Below, piece after piece: positions 1 through 12,068 of a DNA stretch of 64,000 nucleotides. The position numbers and the translations under genes are program-made. The notes beneath the pieces were generated by a model that made no database searches, had not been told where the DNA came from, and saw only the letters and a program-made list of their open reading frames with translations. The DNA comes from Adiantum capillus-veneris (Eukaryota > Streptophyta > Polypodiopsida > Polypodiales > Pteridaceae). Position 1 is the stretch's first letter. Each line of letters begins with the position of its first letter. The stretch covers positions 103,939,811 through 104,003,810 of the forward strand of contig CM043947.1 of the NCBI GenBank assembly GCA_014529385.2. Reading direction: 5' to 3'.

Positions 1-2810
1 TGAGCACCTTAATTACCATCTCAAAAAGAATTGGCGGTGGTCATTAATTGCTGTGCAAACACCTCAAGACAAATGTGAAAATTGAATCTTGAAACCATGG
101 TAGCTGTGCACTTGTGACTAAAGTCAAAGAGTTGAATGTTGTCATCTGCATGGCACCCATCTAGGCATCAGGCGTCATAGTAGTTATTGCCTTTGTGCAA
201 CAACATACCCTTTTTAGTCCTCCAAGAATTGATGTTTGGAGCATCCTTTCACAATGTTGGTAATCATATCATTGTACGATCATGTTTTCTAGACATTATA
301 AGCAACAAGGGTAATGGGCACGTCTGTTATTTTTTACCTCAGCGTCCATCACATTTAGCGATCTACAAAGTCATGATTGATCTCTGTATAGGGTTGTTAG
401 TACATTGATTTTCTTTTGGATGTGTTTGCATGAACGCACGCACGTGCACACACACGCACACATAAACTCAAGACAACAAAACATGTGTGGACACTTCTCC
501 ACCTTCACTCTGAAGTAGCCATAAATCATGCACTCTTTTGGAGGTGATGCTATTAGTTGCAGTGCTAGGCATGTACTTGTATGAACTTGTGCATGTGTTA
601 AGTGTTTGGGTGTTGATCCCTTCTTGAATGCATGTGCTCCTTAAAGAACTGTGTAGAATGTCTTTGCATTTCCATGCATAGGTAATCACATCTTCAGAGG
701 ATGGGGGTGGGGTTTGTAGAATCATGTTCTGCATCCGTTATAAGCAACGAGGTAATGGGAATGCATATGGAATCACATCTCCAGAGGATGGGGGTGGGGT
801 TTATGTTCTTGATAGTAGCTCCCCCCATTTATCACCACCTTGCCATTAGGTGTAGCAAGAGCCTTGGCCTCCGCTCTTGTGCTTTATATTCTTGGTCTCT
901 TGGGATTGTTCCTATAATGTAAAATTTGCTCTTTTTTATTATAGTGCTTGTTATACGAAGACTTTATGGCCAAATGGTGCCTACACAATAAGTAATTTTG
1001 AGTTAGTCTTGAGCAGCATGTCTTCACTTAATCAAAACAATCTACACACTTTAAAATTTATGATTTACAATTTTTTATAAGATTCTAAGATAGTTTCGTT
1101 AAAGTTTCTCTCTAGTTTCCTATAACAAGGCTATTCTTGCACTTGCCCAAGTTGTGCAATTCAAGTAGTGCAAGTTGTCCTTTTGTAAACGATGTGACAA
1201 GCATTATGATGTCTATATTGCATCAATAATGGTTGTCACACTAGGTAGAGCTTTAAATTAGGTGTGACACTAGGTAGTGCTCTTCTACATAGGTGTGCCT
1301 TTTTTATGCCTCTAATACCTTGGGGAGAATTTGCTATTACAATATTGCATTCTAGAATGCATTGCTTTCAAAGTATGCTCTAGAAGGTGTAGCTAAAGTA
1401 AGATTTAGTTTTTTGACCTAATGAAGTATATGTAGATTCTACTTCCAAATGTATAAATATCCACTATGTAAAAATTGCATATATAGCACGTGCAAACAAG
1501 AGGTATTTAAATAATCTTTTACATGTATATTTTTGAGTATTATATGTACCCCTTATGTATGTTTTTTTTTAAAAAACATAACTAGCCCTTATGTATGAAA
1601 ATTTTTGCTTTCTCATATTAAAAACCCTTTATGCAAGTACATTTTTTGTAAATGTACCTAATTATAATTTTTTTATTTTGTTCGCACGTGCTATCTTACA
1701 TATTTTCTAGTAGATGCCCCAATAAAATCTTCTTTAGAGTATTTAAGTCCCATACTTGACTTTAATACCTTTAGTAGGATTTTCTAGTGTAATTATTGAT
1801 TCTTATTTATCTAAATAGCAGCTTGATCAAACCCCAAAGTGCATATTTACTAATAGTAAAAAATCTCTCCTCAACCCTACAAGGGAAAAGAGGGGGATGG
1901 GGATAACCCCAAAAATGTGAGTATAGCATGTGAGCTTAATATAAGGGTTTTTCTAATTGGGAATTTTTTAAGAACTAGAAAAATTGCAGTTATTGAAGAG
2001 GTTCTTACTGCATTGTGGGAAATAAATTCGTAAGTCTCTTAAGGAAAAGGGGTTGTGAAGCATGCACTTGAGCATAAAACATTTTTTCTCCATTTCCATG
2101 AAACAAATCTCAATATTTATTTACTTATTTGCAAGGCTTGTGTTAGAGCTACAATAGATGAAGAAAACAAATTTTGATATCACATGTAAGAAGCATCAAT
2201 AGACTATGTGAATTATAGGAAATTATTGAAAAACAACTGCAATGAAATTATTTTTAATGAGATTTTACTTTCCCAATCACATTATTGTGCACTCTTTTTG
2301 GATCCACATGTATGTTTTTTTATGGTAATGATCAAATTAGAAATCCACAGTCTTTCTCTACATCTTAAAATATGTTCAATGGATTATTGGAGCCTCCCTA
2401 GGAGGTGTCAAATGTGCTTGATCTCCTTGTTGAGTGAATGCTCATACGTGAGTTTGGATAATGGATAAAAGTAAAAGTAGTTAATGATGAAGGGCTCCCC
2501 CTTTTTGCAAGGTTTGTGTGTTCTCCTTAATGTGTTTACCACTTTGTAGGTAACTTGAATTAATTGAGTAATTTTAGTAAGTGTATGTAGCATCAAGGAA
2601 AGTTTTCCTACCATCTATCAGTCATACGGGTTGTTTAGATGAGTGACATCTCACATTTGTGCATCTTGTTATAAAGGAGTAAAAAAAAATAGTGTAGATG
2701 GAGATGAAGATAGAAACAATACAAATAATTCCATACACATTCTCTCTTGTTAACAATGCTTGCTCTCTCCTCTCAATTTTTGAGTGCCTCCCTTTGAAGT
2801 CAATAATTCC
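1..2810. other. Gene-free AT-rich DNA
   Basis: I see no convincing gene. The open frames are short (under 90 codons), overlap on both strands and show no recognisable domain. A direct repeat of about 31 bp, containing the G-rich run GGATGGGGGTGGGG, occurs at about 684-714 and 771-801. A weaker duplicate of the adjoining TTATAAGCAAC stretch is near 297 and 738. A mixed CA-rich microsatellite lies at about 434-466. Confidence 0.6.
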
Positions 2811-3095
2811 CTTTACATACTAGTTCCTAGCAATGTAGCTTTGTTTGATACATTCACAACCTAATGCATATCAAGAAGAACTTAAAGTGAACTTCTATAT
2901 TGTAGAAGAGAAGTTTGATTATGAATGACACAATAGAGGTACCATTTTAGAGTCCCTTCACATAGTAGTTCCTAGAAATGTATTTTGTTTAAGACACTCA
3001 CAACCTATTGCATAGCATGAAGAACATAATTTGAAATTCCATTGTACAAAGAAGGCTTTGGTTGCGAATGAAACAATAGAGGCATCGTTTAGACT
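2811..3095 (+). repeat. Two diverged tandem copies of about 145 bp
   Basis: Two adjacent copies share the order TAGTTCCTAG, a CAATGTA or AAATGTA block, CACAACCTA, a stretch on AAGAACATAA/AAGAACTTAA, and an AATGA(C/A)ACAATAGAGG end. The shared TAGTTCCTAG is at about 2,821 and again at about 2,966, a spacing of about 145 bp. The copies differ at many positions, so this is an old duplication. No coding capacity is seen. Confidence 0.6.
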
Positions 3096-4876
3096 ACTAC
3101 AAGTTGTGTAGTCCAAGGTCTTCTCCTTCTACGTTGGTAGATGCATGAAGATTCTAATCTCTTTGAATCTTACTATTTTGCACTTGCTTAGTGGAAAGGT
3201 TGTATCTTGGTCTTCTATATCCTAATTTAACAAATCATACTACACAAGCCTCTTCAAAATAACTTAGAACATGGTTTGTGGCATTCAATTGCTAATCATA
3301 ATCAATAGCTATTGGCAATCCTCCGTATATATTATAGTGTAATTTAAAATGGTTTGGTATGGGGATAATAATAGAGATTATATTAGGACTAATATCTTTA
3401 ACACTAGGTTGGTAATGGGACACTTTTATGTCCTGGGACACTTTTATGTCCTGTTAAGTGACCATTTTCCTTGAATTATGTCAAGAGTTTCAAAATGGAT
3501 TTTTAGGGGCTATCTGTCTAGAAAGTTGTCTCATGAGCTGAAAAAAACTAGACATTTTTTTGGAATATCAATTCCATCTTTAACCTTGTCCTTGCACAAC
3601 ATTTCACAACCTAAACTGTGTGAAAAAACGGGTCCTATTTTTGACTTTTTGCAACTATACCACTCTAGAATTCATTTTTGTGAGGTCTATAATGCTAGAA
3701 AACTATCTTTAGTAGTCCTCAACATGTCTTGATGCTTCTAGGGAGAAATAAATGTTAAAGTTGTAAGTTATGACCAAATTACAAAAATTGTCAAATCCTG
3801 TTTTTTAACCAATTTTAGCTCTTCTATGATTTTTTCGGTGGCTTTCATGATATCCAAATGTAGTTTTGATTTTCTATGTCGCATATTGTAACATAAGGTA
3901 ATACTCCTTGAGTTTTGGAGCACCTAATGCCCTATTTTGCATAGTAGACAACGATGATTGATTTTTTCAATTATAGAAGAAAACGAAACATTCTAGTATA
4001 TCAAGTATGGCTTTTTCAATATTGTTAGTTTCTTGTGACAACTACATGCATTTTGTAGGTAGTAACCATATCTAGTCATAAGGATCAAATTTGGCTAGAT
4101 ATTGAATAGTTTCTATGGGATTCTACAACTCATAATGTTGAGCCCAGTTGTTTCATGTTTGCTGTATTTAGCACTTCATCTTTGTCCCCAAGATTCCCCT
4201 TGGTAAGAGATGTATTATTGTTTTGACATGCTCCATGGTTCCTTGAACCTAAAGGACAATAGGGAACTAAGAAAACATGCATATATTATTTTTATTGAGC
4301 GTGGCTATAGAAACTTTGATGATAGGTTTACATAATGGTAAAAATTCAACTTTTTTGTACCTATTTCTTTTGGCAAAACCAAAAATAGTGAGTGAGAAGC
4401 AATCATATGTTCAGATCACCAACCCATTGAAGTTAACTAGGGAATTTATCTCAAGTCCTACAAAAATCCCTAATTGTATTTTTATGCAACAAAACATAAG
4501 AAATGACTGTTTTGATGAAAATGTACTGGTCCATCAACTTTGGAGGCTTGGTGTGACCAAAAGATGAGAAATTTTACAAGTTTGTTATTTTTTTCATGTG
4601 TAGTAGACCTTGAACTATAACCTCATGAAAGGATTTTACAAAATGAGTGGATCTACTATGGTTTTGGAGGTTTTTTTCAAAACCCTGAAAGGACACTTTT
4701 ATGTCCTGTTAGGTAATCAAGTGTGTTGGTGTATTATGATTAATAGTGTGTTTAAAAAGATGTTGTTTTGGGTGCTACAATGAAAAACTAGCATCATGAT
4801 TTTAAAAAAAGCTCTAAATTCTCTTTGAAAGCTCTAAATTAGAAGCTTGCAAAAAATAAGCACTCATCTTGGAATC
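3096..4876. other. Gene-free DNA containing a block flanked by 20-bp direct repeats
   Basis: No gene is supported. The motif GGACACTTTTATGTCCTGTT occurs at about 3,434-3,453, with a partial copy just before it, and again at 4,691-4,710. The two copies bracket about 1.24 kb of low-complexity AT-rich DNA. The motif is itself an imperfect palindrome (GGACA facing TGTCC). The bracketed block has no domain I recognise. Confidence 0.5.
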
Positions 4877-5175
4877 ATAGAGGAATCATACTATGATTAT
4901 GGTTATGGTTTTGGGATCATGTTATGGTTTGAGAATTTGGATATGGTTTAGGAATCTTGTTATGGCTATGGTTTGCAAAATATTGTTATGGTTATGGTTT
5001 GAAATTTGGCTATGGTTTAGGAATCTTGTTATGGTTATGGTTTGAGAATTTGGCTATGGATTAAGAATCTTGTTATGGCTATAGTTTGCAAAATCTTGTT
5101 ATGGTTATGATTTGGGAATCTTGCTATGGTTATGATTTTGGAATCTTGATATGGCTATGGTTCTAAAATCTTGTT
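4877..5175 (+). repeat. Degenerate TTATGGTTATGG minisatellite
   Basis: The stretch is a string of variant repeats built from TATGGTTATGG, GTTTGAGAATTTGG and GGAATCTTG units. The higher-order period is loosely 30-60 bp. At least seven copies of the GGAATCTTG or GAATTTGG element can be counted. There is no coding evidence. Confidence 0.75.
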
Positions 5176-5329
5176 TTGTTAATGGTTACAATGTGAATTT
5201 GTACTCATGGTACTCTCAAGTTTTAGTCAAAATGTTGGAGTGTGGTTTCTTTTGCACTCTTTCTTTTGAGCAGAGAGGATTGTTTTTTGGTGCTACTATA
5301 CATATAGCACCAATTTCCGTTCCTCTCTC

Positions 5330-5905
5330 AAAGAGAAAATTGTAGGTATTGGTGTCGGTATGGGCGTTTAAATAGACATTTGTATGAGCATCATCACTAG
5401 TGCTTGTACTTTTTAGCATGGATATCGATGCCTTTTATATCAACATCTATTACAATGGTACAATTCCAAGGCTCATAATGACAATTTTAAATTATTAAAA
5501 AAATTACTTATGTTGATATAAGTGCCAAATTTTGTGTGACATGTTGTAGGGACTAAAAATTCTACTCGGCTCACTACAACATGTCGTTTTAAAATCGACG
5601 CGGTTGCCAACAGGTCAAAAGCTTCTTCTAAGAATATGCTATAAGCACCAATATCAACATCAAAACTGTATCATCGATATGATTACATGTGCCGATATTT
5701 AGATCATTGAAATAGGAATTAAAATAGCCGTTAGAACACACTATCAAATAGGCATCCGAATCCTAAATTCTATTACAGCACTCATACCAACGCCTATTTG
5801 ATAGGTTCTTCTGATGGCTATTTCAATGCATATTTCGGTGCCTATTTTGAGTATTATATTGACACCTATATACCCGTGCCAAAACCTACAAATATAAATT
5901 GATAT
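5330..5905. repeat. Cluster of short perfect inverted repeats
   Basis: Two perfect 12-bp inverted pairs are visible. GACATGTTGTAG (5,538-5,549) faces CTACAACATGTC (5,574-5,585). TATCAAATAGGC (5,742-5,753) faces GCCTATTTGATA (5,792-5,803). Related words such as GGTATTGGTGTCGG and ACCAATATC are scattered around them in both orientations. This resembles the subterminal repeats of a non-coding DNA transposon, but no element ends or target duplication were found, so the class is open. Confidence 0.35.
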
Positions 5906-8900
5906 AGGTCAAGATCATAGATCATGATGTAAGTACATTTGTCCCACTCACTTTTGATGTAATTGTATATCTCCCATGTGAACTATGCCAATATCATTTT
6001 TAAGAAGCCCTAAGTTTAAATGTCAAAATGTAAGTGAGAAACTTAGTTTTTGGAAGCCTCAAAATAACTCTTGTACATGAAGTGAAGTAGAGAAGAATGA
6101 TTAGGGCTACTTTATAATCAAGATATCTTGTCATTTGGTAATCTAAATTTAGTTCCATTATTTGTATTGTGTTTCTTGCCTCTTGATCTATCATTTGAGT
6201 GTATTTAATGTCCTTTTGGTGAATGTTGTTCTTGAACCTTAGGAGGTGTTGTTGGAACACTTCTATCACTTTTTATTAACCTAAAATTTGATGAATCATA
6301 ATTCATGTACCTCTCAAAATTGAGGTTATAGGTTCCAAATGTGTTCTACTATCCCCTACCTATAGTCTCCTAGAATTTTAAACTAAGAAATCATTGATTA
6401 ATTAGTTGATGTGAAGATTGATTATATGGCTGACAAAATTGATTATTAATCGTTGATTTTTCTTGCTTTTGTGTATTTTTCTGCATAGATTCACTCCATT
6501 CAGTAGATAGCAAACTCAATGCATCTTTGTAGCCCATCTAGATGGCTTCCATGAGTATTGACATATTGTGTATGTTACTACCAGATAGTCATGCTATAGG
6601 CATCTGGTGTGGCCAACTATGATACTCATCTAGCCAATATCCACTGTAGTCTTCATTTGTAACCCTATTTTGATTTTTTTTTAATTTTAAATATGGTTAA
6701 ATCTCAAAGAACATGATGTGTGTTTGTCTTACTTATTTTTTATGAAATTATATATTTCCCATGGAACTAGGCTCAAGACCAATTTATTTTTTGTAAGTGA
6801 GAAATGTAAGACCTAGATATAGAGGTCAAAATGTAAGTGAGAAGCCTAGTTTTTTGAAACCTTACAATAAAATCTTGTACTCTGAAGTAGATAAGAGAGT
6901 AGGGATACTCAGCAATCAGCATATTTGTTATAGAGGATACTGGGTGTGTATCTTTATGTTTGAGGATCCCTTCATAAACTACCCATACTTGTATAGATGT
7001 ATCAAACATTATATTTAACAATACATGGATACCCTTAGATCAAAGACTTGGGCTCATGTGCAAGTTCTTTCCTACTTTGCCCGATACATGTGATCTAATA
7101 TTTAGTAACTCTCTAGAATTATGGTGCAATGGATGGAGTAGACAACAATTCTTGCAAACTCCTTAAATAAATCATTATTGGCATTGGCTTCCACTGTGAG
7201 GGTACAACTCTCACTTCTATTGCAGATATAAAAGAGACTAAATGTTCAAAACCAAAGACCTATAAGCCTATCCCTATAAACAAAGTGGGAAAATATTGCA
7301 AAGTAGAAAACAAAAGAATATGAGAATGTCAAACAACAACTATTCTAGATAGCGGACCATGTATAGCCATAGCCACATAAGAAGTTTGAAAAAAGTGGGG
7401 CGGCTAACCATTCTTATGATAGACTTTCATAAAGCTAGAGATTGCAAATGGCTATGTAGAAAGCCCCATAGGGATATTGGAGCTAGTAGTAATGGAAAAA
7501 AACCTCTGAAGAAAGCCAAAAAAATCAACCAGGTGTTGGTATTCTAAGATGAAATTAAATTTAAGGATTGAGTTTGGGTAAAGTTACATGAACAACCTTA
7601 ACAATAAAAGGTGATAGGGTATGTATCATCTAAAAATTCAATCATTTCTCAAGGCTATTTTAATAGAAAAACTAGTGTTTGAGTCAAAAAACCCAAAGTA
7701 ATAGCTTGGAGATACTCATCCCTATACAAAAATTCCACAAAAGCAAGGAGAGATATAGCACAAGACAGACACCTCAATCAAGAAAAAGGAAAATCATAAA
7801 AGGAAAAATAAAATGCCTTCAAATAAGTAAGCAATGCAGGAAATATGGGTACCAAAGTCAAAGTTCAACCATTCTACCAAGAACACTCAAGTGAAGGAAT
7901 GAATGATTCTAATCAACGACAGCATGTCGAAGAAAATACCTTCAAAGAAACCAGCAATGTGGAAAATATCTTCATACCAAAGTCAAAGATCTACCACACA
8001 CTACCTAGAAATGTCAAGTGAAGAAACGAATGGTTCCAATCAAGATACTTGAAGCACAAGGAGTCTATGAGTGTAACTCTCCAATATGGTTACCGAAAGT
8101 AGTAGCTCAACCTAGGACCACAAAAATCAGTCGTGTAGGACAAGGCTCCACCTAAAGGAAGACAACCACAACCAAAAACCACAACCAACGGTAGCACAAC
8201 CTTCATATGGATCCCTCCTTCTCTACTAGAAGAGCAAGGATTTTACATTAGTAATATCAAAATATGGATACCAAAGCCCAGGAACCATTAAGACAATGAA
8301 ACAACAAGGGAACTACAAAATACAATCTCACAAGGACTTGGAACAAAGTGATTTCCAAAATTTCTATTGGAAACGTCGCTACATGGTGGAGAGGTGGAAT
8401 GAGGAACACACCCAACACACACATAGATGCCTCTCTAAGGCATTTTTTTCTTGTAGTGATCCCCCCAAGGCTGTAATCTAAGAAAACAAATGGAAGCACT
8501 ATTAAAAGAAGCAGCCATAGTGCATGAGACAAGTAGCAAGCCTTAAGTAGGGCACATACATAGATGTGCAGAATCCATCACTTTATGCCATCCGATTGTT
8601 GCTAGTGGAATCAACATAGTCATAATCTTTGCAATCTTGGTGTCTGCTGAAATATTTTCCATCCTTTTCTTTTTCTCATTTCTACATATGTCGGAGTATG
8701 CATGTATTGGGTATATGTGAGTTGCTTGTGTGGGTATCGTGTATATAAAGAGGAATTTGCAAGCTAGTGGGAGAACTTATACATGCTAGAGGTCTTGAAA
8801 GCATTTGTGTGTCATTCGATATTGGATTGCTTCTCTATCATGGAAGGTGCTCTAAAGGGTTAAAAATTGTATCCATGAATACCTGGTTTGTCAAAGTAGG

Positions 8901-9040
8901 GTTGTGTAGTGATCTAGGGTGTTTGGATATGAGTGCTACAAACGGAGGCACGGAAGGCCCTGCAATTACCAAGAAGAATATATTGCAATCCATAAAACAG
9001 ACTAATCAACATACTTGTAAATTCCATAAGTGCATAATCG
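5906..9040. other. Gene-free DNA, includes part of a dispersed repeat
   Basis: No gene is supported. A block at about 5,940-6,390 recurs in diverged form from about 6,718: both have TTTCCCAT or CTCCCAT with GAACTA(G/T)GC, then AAAATGTAAGTGAGAA, then TCTTGTAC. The part at 6,941-7,060 also matches 17,351-17,470. Short frames here show no domain. Confidence 0.5.
6941..7060 (+). repeat. Dispersed repeat, copy 1 (partner at 17,351)
   Basis: The order TTTATGTTTGA, CATAAA(C/T)TACCCATACTT, ATGTATCAAAC, ACATGGATA, AGATCAAA and GGGCTCATGTG is shared with 17,351-17,470 in the same orientation, with scattered substitutions and small indels. The surrounding sequence at 5.9-6.4 kb resembles 16.35-16.46 kb, just after the LTR that ends at 16,341. 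The pair is therefore probably two old copies of one non-coding repeat. Confidence 0.6.
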
Positions 9041-10612
9041 CGTGATACACAAACAGAGAGAGATAGAGTGGGAGAGAGCAAGAGAGCACGTACAGGTGCA
9101 CCTTGTAAAGCAAAGTGCTATGCAGGCACGGTGAGAGATAAGAGAGGAGAGGAGAGAAGAATAAGTTGATGCTAGGTGCAATCTCTCCTCGTGCAAGAGT
9201 GACCCTTTCCCTCTTGCACGTATTTGATTTATAGATTTCTTGAATGGTCAATGTGAGTACAAATGGCCAGCCGGACATAATGGCCAAACCTCATAAAAGA
9301 GACTTGAATAATAAAATGTACAAAATATATTTTATTATATTTATTACAACTGACAGGTGGAAAAGGTTTGACCAAGCTAGGCTATTGCAAAAGGATATTA
9401 TATCTTATGTATATTTGTATTCAAGTGCTCTTTTATGAGCTTTGGCCATTTATGACCGGCCAATCAGTTTGTACTCAATTTGACCATTCAAAGAAATCTA
9501 TAAATGAAATACGTGCAAGAGGAAAATGGTCACTCTTGCATGGGGGGAGATTGCACCCAGTGATTGCATTGTTCTTCTCCCCTCTCCTCTCTTCTCTCTC
9601 ACCGTGCCAGCGTAGCACTCCACTCTAGGAGGTGCGCCTACATGTTGTATCTTGCTCTCTCACTCTCTCTAACTCTCTCTATTTGTGTACGATTGGATGA
9701 TATGCTCACAAGATTCATCAGGTATGCATATTTGTAGTGTTTCTATCAAACTATTTGAGGTATTTTTCACGGATGCCATGCCTTCCGTATAGTAGCATCT
9801 ATTTTTGCAGCTGACAAGTGGAAAAGGCTAGACCGAGCTAGGCCTATGCGAATGGAAATATATATATTGTACATTTTATTATTCAAGTGCTCTTTTATGA
9901 GCTTTGGCCATTTATGACAGGCCGACTAGTTTCTACTCAATTTGACCATTCAAGAAATCTATAAATGAAATACGTGCAAGAGGGAAATGGTCACTCTTGC
10001 ACGGGGGGAGATTGCACCCAGTGTTTGTGTTGTTCTTCTCTCCTCTCCTCTCCTCTCTTCTCTCTCACCGTGCCAATGTAGCACTCTGCTCTAGGAGGTG
10101 CGCTTGCACGTGGTATCTCGCTCTCTAACTCTCTCTATTTGTGTACGATTGGATGATATGCTGACAGGATTTTTCACATATGCATATTCGTAGTGTTTCT
10201 ATCAAGCTCTTTGAGATATTTTGCAGGGATGCCATGCCCTTTGTTAGTAGCATCCCTGCAAAATACCTCAAATAGCTTGATATAAACACTAGAAACACTA
10301 TGAATATGAAAACCTGACAAATCCTGTGAGCATATCATCCAATCGTACACAAACAGAGAGAGTTAGAGAGCCTGAGAGAGCGAGATACCACATCTAAGTG
10401 CACCTCCTAGAGTGGATTGCTACGCTGTCACGGTGAGAGAGAAGAGAGGAGAGGAGAGAAGAACAACCCAAATACTGGGTGCAATCTCCTCCCGTGCAAG
10501 AGTGACCATTTCCCTCTTGCACGTATTTCATTTGTAGATTTCTTGAATGGTCAAATTGAGTACAAACTGGCCAGCCAGTCATAAATGGCCAATTACTTGG
10601 AGGATATTCTGC
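9041..10612. repeat. Inverted and tandem repeat array capable of long hairpins
   Basis: Four copies of one non-coding unit are arranged minus, plus, plus, minus: about 9,041-9,306, 9,351-9,811, 9,812-10,232 and 10,250-10,612. The two plus copies are tandem with a period of about 461 bp; their shared start is TGACA(G/A)GTGGAAAAGG at 9,351 and 9,812. The last two copies form a fold-back. Its innermost arms, TTTTGCAGGGATGC and GCATCCCTGCAAAA, are separated by only 17 bp, and pairing continues outward for about 330-345 bp. The first two copies make a second, wider hairpin with a loop of about 115 bp. Landmarks in each unit are AATACGTGCAAGAGG, CACTCTTGCA and a CTCTCC-rich stretch. The open frames inside are by-products of the pyrimidine-rich sequence. 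Confidence 0.85.
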
Positions 10613-11134
10613 ATCAAAAAATGTATGTACCTGTGTGTGCGTGCATAGAAATCTATAATTAAAAGAATGAGAATTTGGGTTAGGGGGTCGCACAAAAATA
10701 GAATGGTCCTCCAAGTTGGAGAGGGTAATTGAAGAGACAAGAGCAGCATTTTCTTAGTAATAGTACACGGCAGTTGTCGTCATAGGTCTAGGGAATTCCA
10801 TCATGAGGAGTGTGGTAAGATGAGTAGTCTCATGCGTAAAATACTGCTCATGTGGGTGCGACCTAGAGTATGAGCCGAGTGAGTACAACCTAGAGATCAG
10901 AGGTGGGCTCTATGTGAGAGAGACAAGAGAGAGCATATGATTTTCATAATCAAAATTAGGAGACGATATGTGAAAGGTGGAGGATAACCATCTAAAAATA
11001 ACTAGGGTGACATAAGCGCAGGCTAATGATAGCCAATTAGGATGCGAGCGGTTATTCGCACACATACAGAGAGCTAGTCATAGAGTGGATGCATATATCA
11101 AGGGACAATTGGAACGCCGCATATATACAATCCA
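10613..11134. other. Gene-free spacer
   Basis: The spacer lies between the hairpin array and the chromovirus remnant. Nothing recognisable is seen apart from a short purine-rich patch near 10,915-10,930. Confidence 0.5.
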
Positions 11135-11609
11135 TCATGCCAGTATTTTTGTCAAAGATTATGCTCTTATTGTATCTCCTTTGACAGGACTTTAGAAGAA
11201 AGGAATTCAAATCAATTGGAAAGCATAGCACCAAGCTAGTTTTACTGAGTTAAAGAGATATTTGGTGTCTTCTCCTATTCTAAAGCTTCCAGATTTCAGT
11301 AAATATTTTGAAGTTGTGACGGACGCCAGTAGTCTTGCCTTAGGAGGAGTTCTTACTCAAGAAGGGAGACCTGTAGCTTTTACCTCTCACAAGCTCAAAG
11401 ATCATGAGAAGAACTATTTGACTCACAATCTAGAACTTCTCACTGTCATCCATGCATTGAAGCTATGGAGACATTATCTTGTGAGTCGCAAATTTCAACT
11501 AGTTACCGACTACAAGAGCTTAAAGTGGATCTTTACGCAACATAACCTCAACATGAGACAGAGGAGGTGGATTGAGCTTCTTCAAGGGTATGATTTTGAT
11601 ATCAAGTAA
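11135..11609 (+). pseudogene. Chromovirus RT end and RNase H fragment
   Basis: The upstream 120 bp translate, with two stops, to the RT-RNase H linker typical of gypsy pol (a YALIVSPLT-like phrase, then a FTELK-like helix). The open part from 11,262 carries the RNase H core: VTDASSLALGGVL with the first catalytic Asp, the Glu helix (HNLELLTVIHALKLWRHYL), and a degraded VTDYKSLKWI where TDH is usual, so the His is lost. The fragment ends at a TAA in the VADGLIRKS-equivalent linker. It encodes no functional product and is followed in the same element by the integrase pieces. Confidence 0.85.
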
Positions 11610-11741
11610 CAACCTGGGAAGGACAATGTAGTTGCGGATGGACTCATTCGTAAGTCTTTCCTCAATGCTATTTCTATACCCAATAATCCTAATCTGGAAA
11701 GGATTAGAGAAGCTTCTTCAAATGACCCAGAGTATCAGCAA

Positions 11742-12068
11742 TTGTTGGCACAGATTCAGCAAGGGCGAAGGATTTTTAAAGTAGCTTCTAGACTAGCTAA
11801 AGACTATTCTCTTCAAGGGGAATTTCTTTATCTTGGTCAAAGAATTTATGTACCTAAGGATCTTGGTCAAAGAATTTATGTACCTAAGGATCCAGCACTA
11901 AAGAAAGCAATTTTATTTGAAGCTCATGATAGACCGACTTCTGGACATCCAAGGTATGCAAAAACCTTGAATGCAGTCAGAAGAATTTATTTTTGGCCAG
12001 CAATGAAAGGTGATGTTCTTTGTTACGTAAAGCAGTGTTTATCTTGTCAGCAAATTAAAGCTGAATGA
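11742..12068 (+). pseudogene. Chromovirus integrase zinc-binding fragment
   Basis: The fragment encodes the N-terminal HHCC module of a gypsy integrase. It shows EAHDRPTSGHPRYAKT with the His pair, then FWPAMKGDVLCYVKQC and LSCQQ with the Cys pair. Upstream of the His pair, a 30-bp direct duplication (11,831-11,890) repeats the LGQRIYVPKD segment in frame. A TGA at 12,066 ends it, but integrase homology resumes directly afterwards. It is part of the same degenerate pol as the neighbouring fragments. Confidence 0.85.

Noticed and set aside
8441-8470. A TTTTTTTCTTGTAGTG word resembling a CACTA transposon end, also at 22,536-22,551
   Set aside because: Both sites share sequence beyond the supposed terminus (GATCCCCC), which a transposon end would not do, and no matching opposite end was found.
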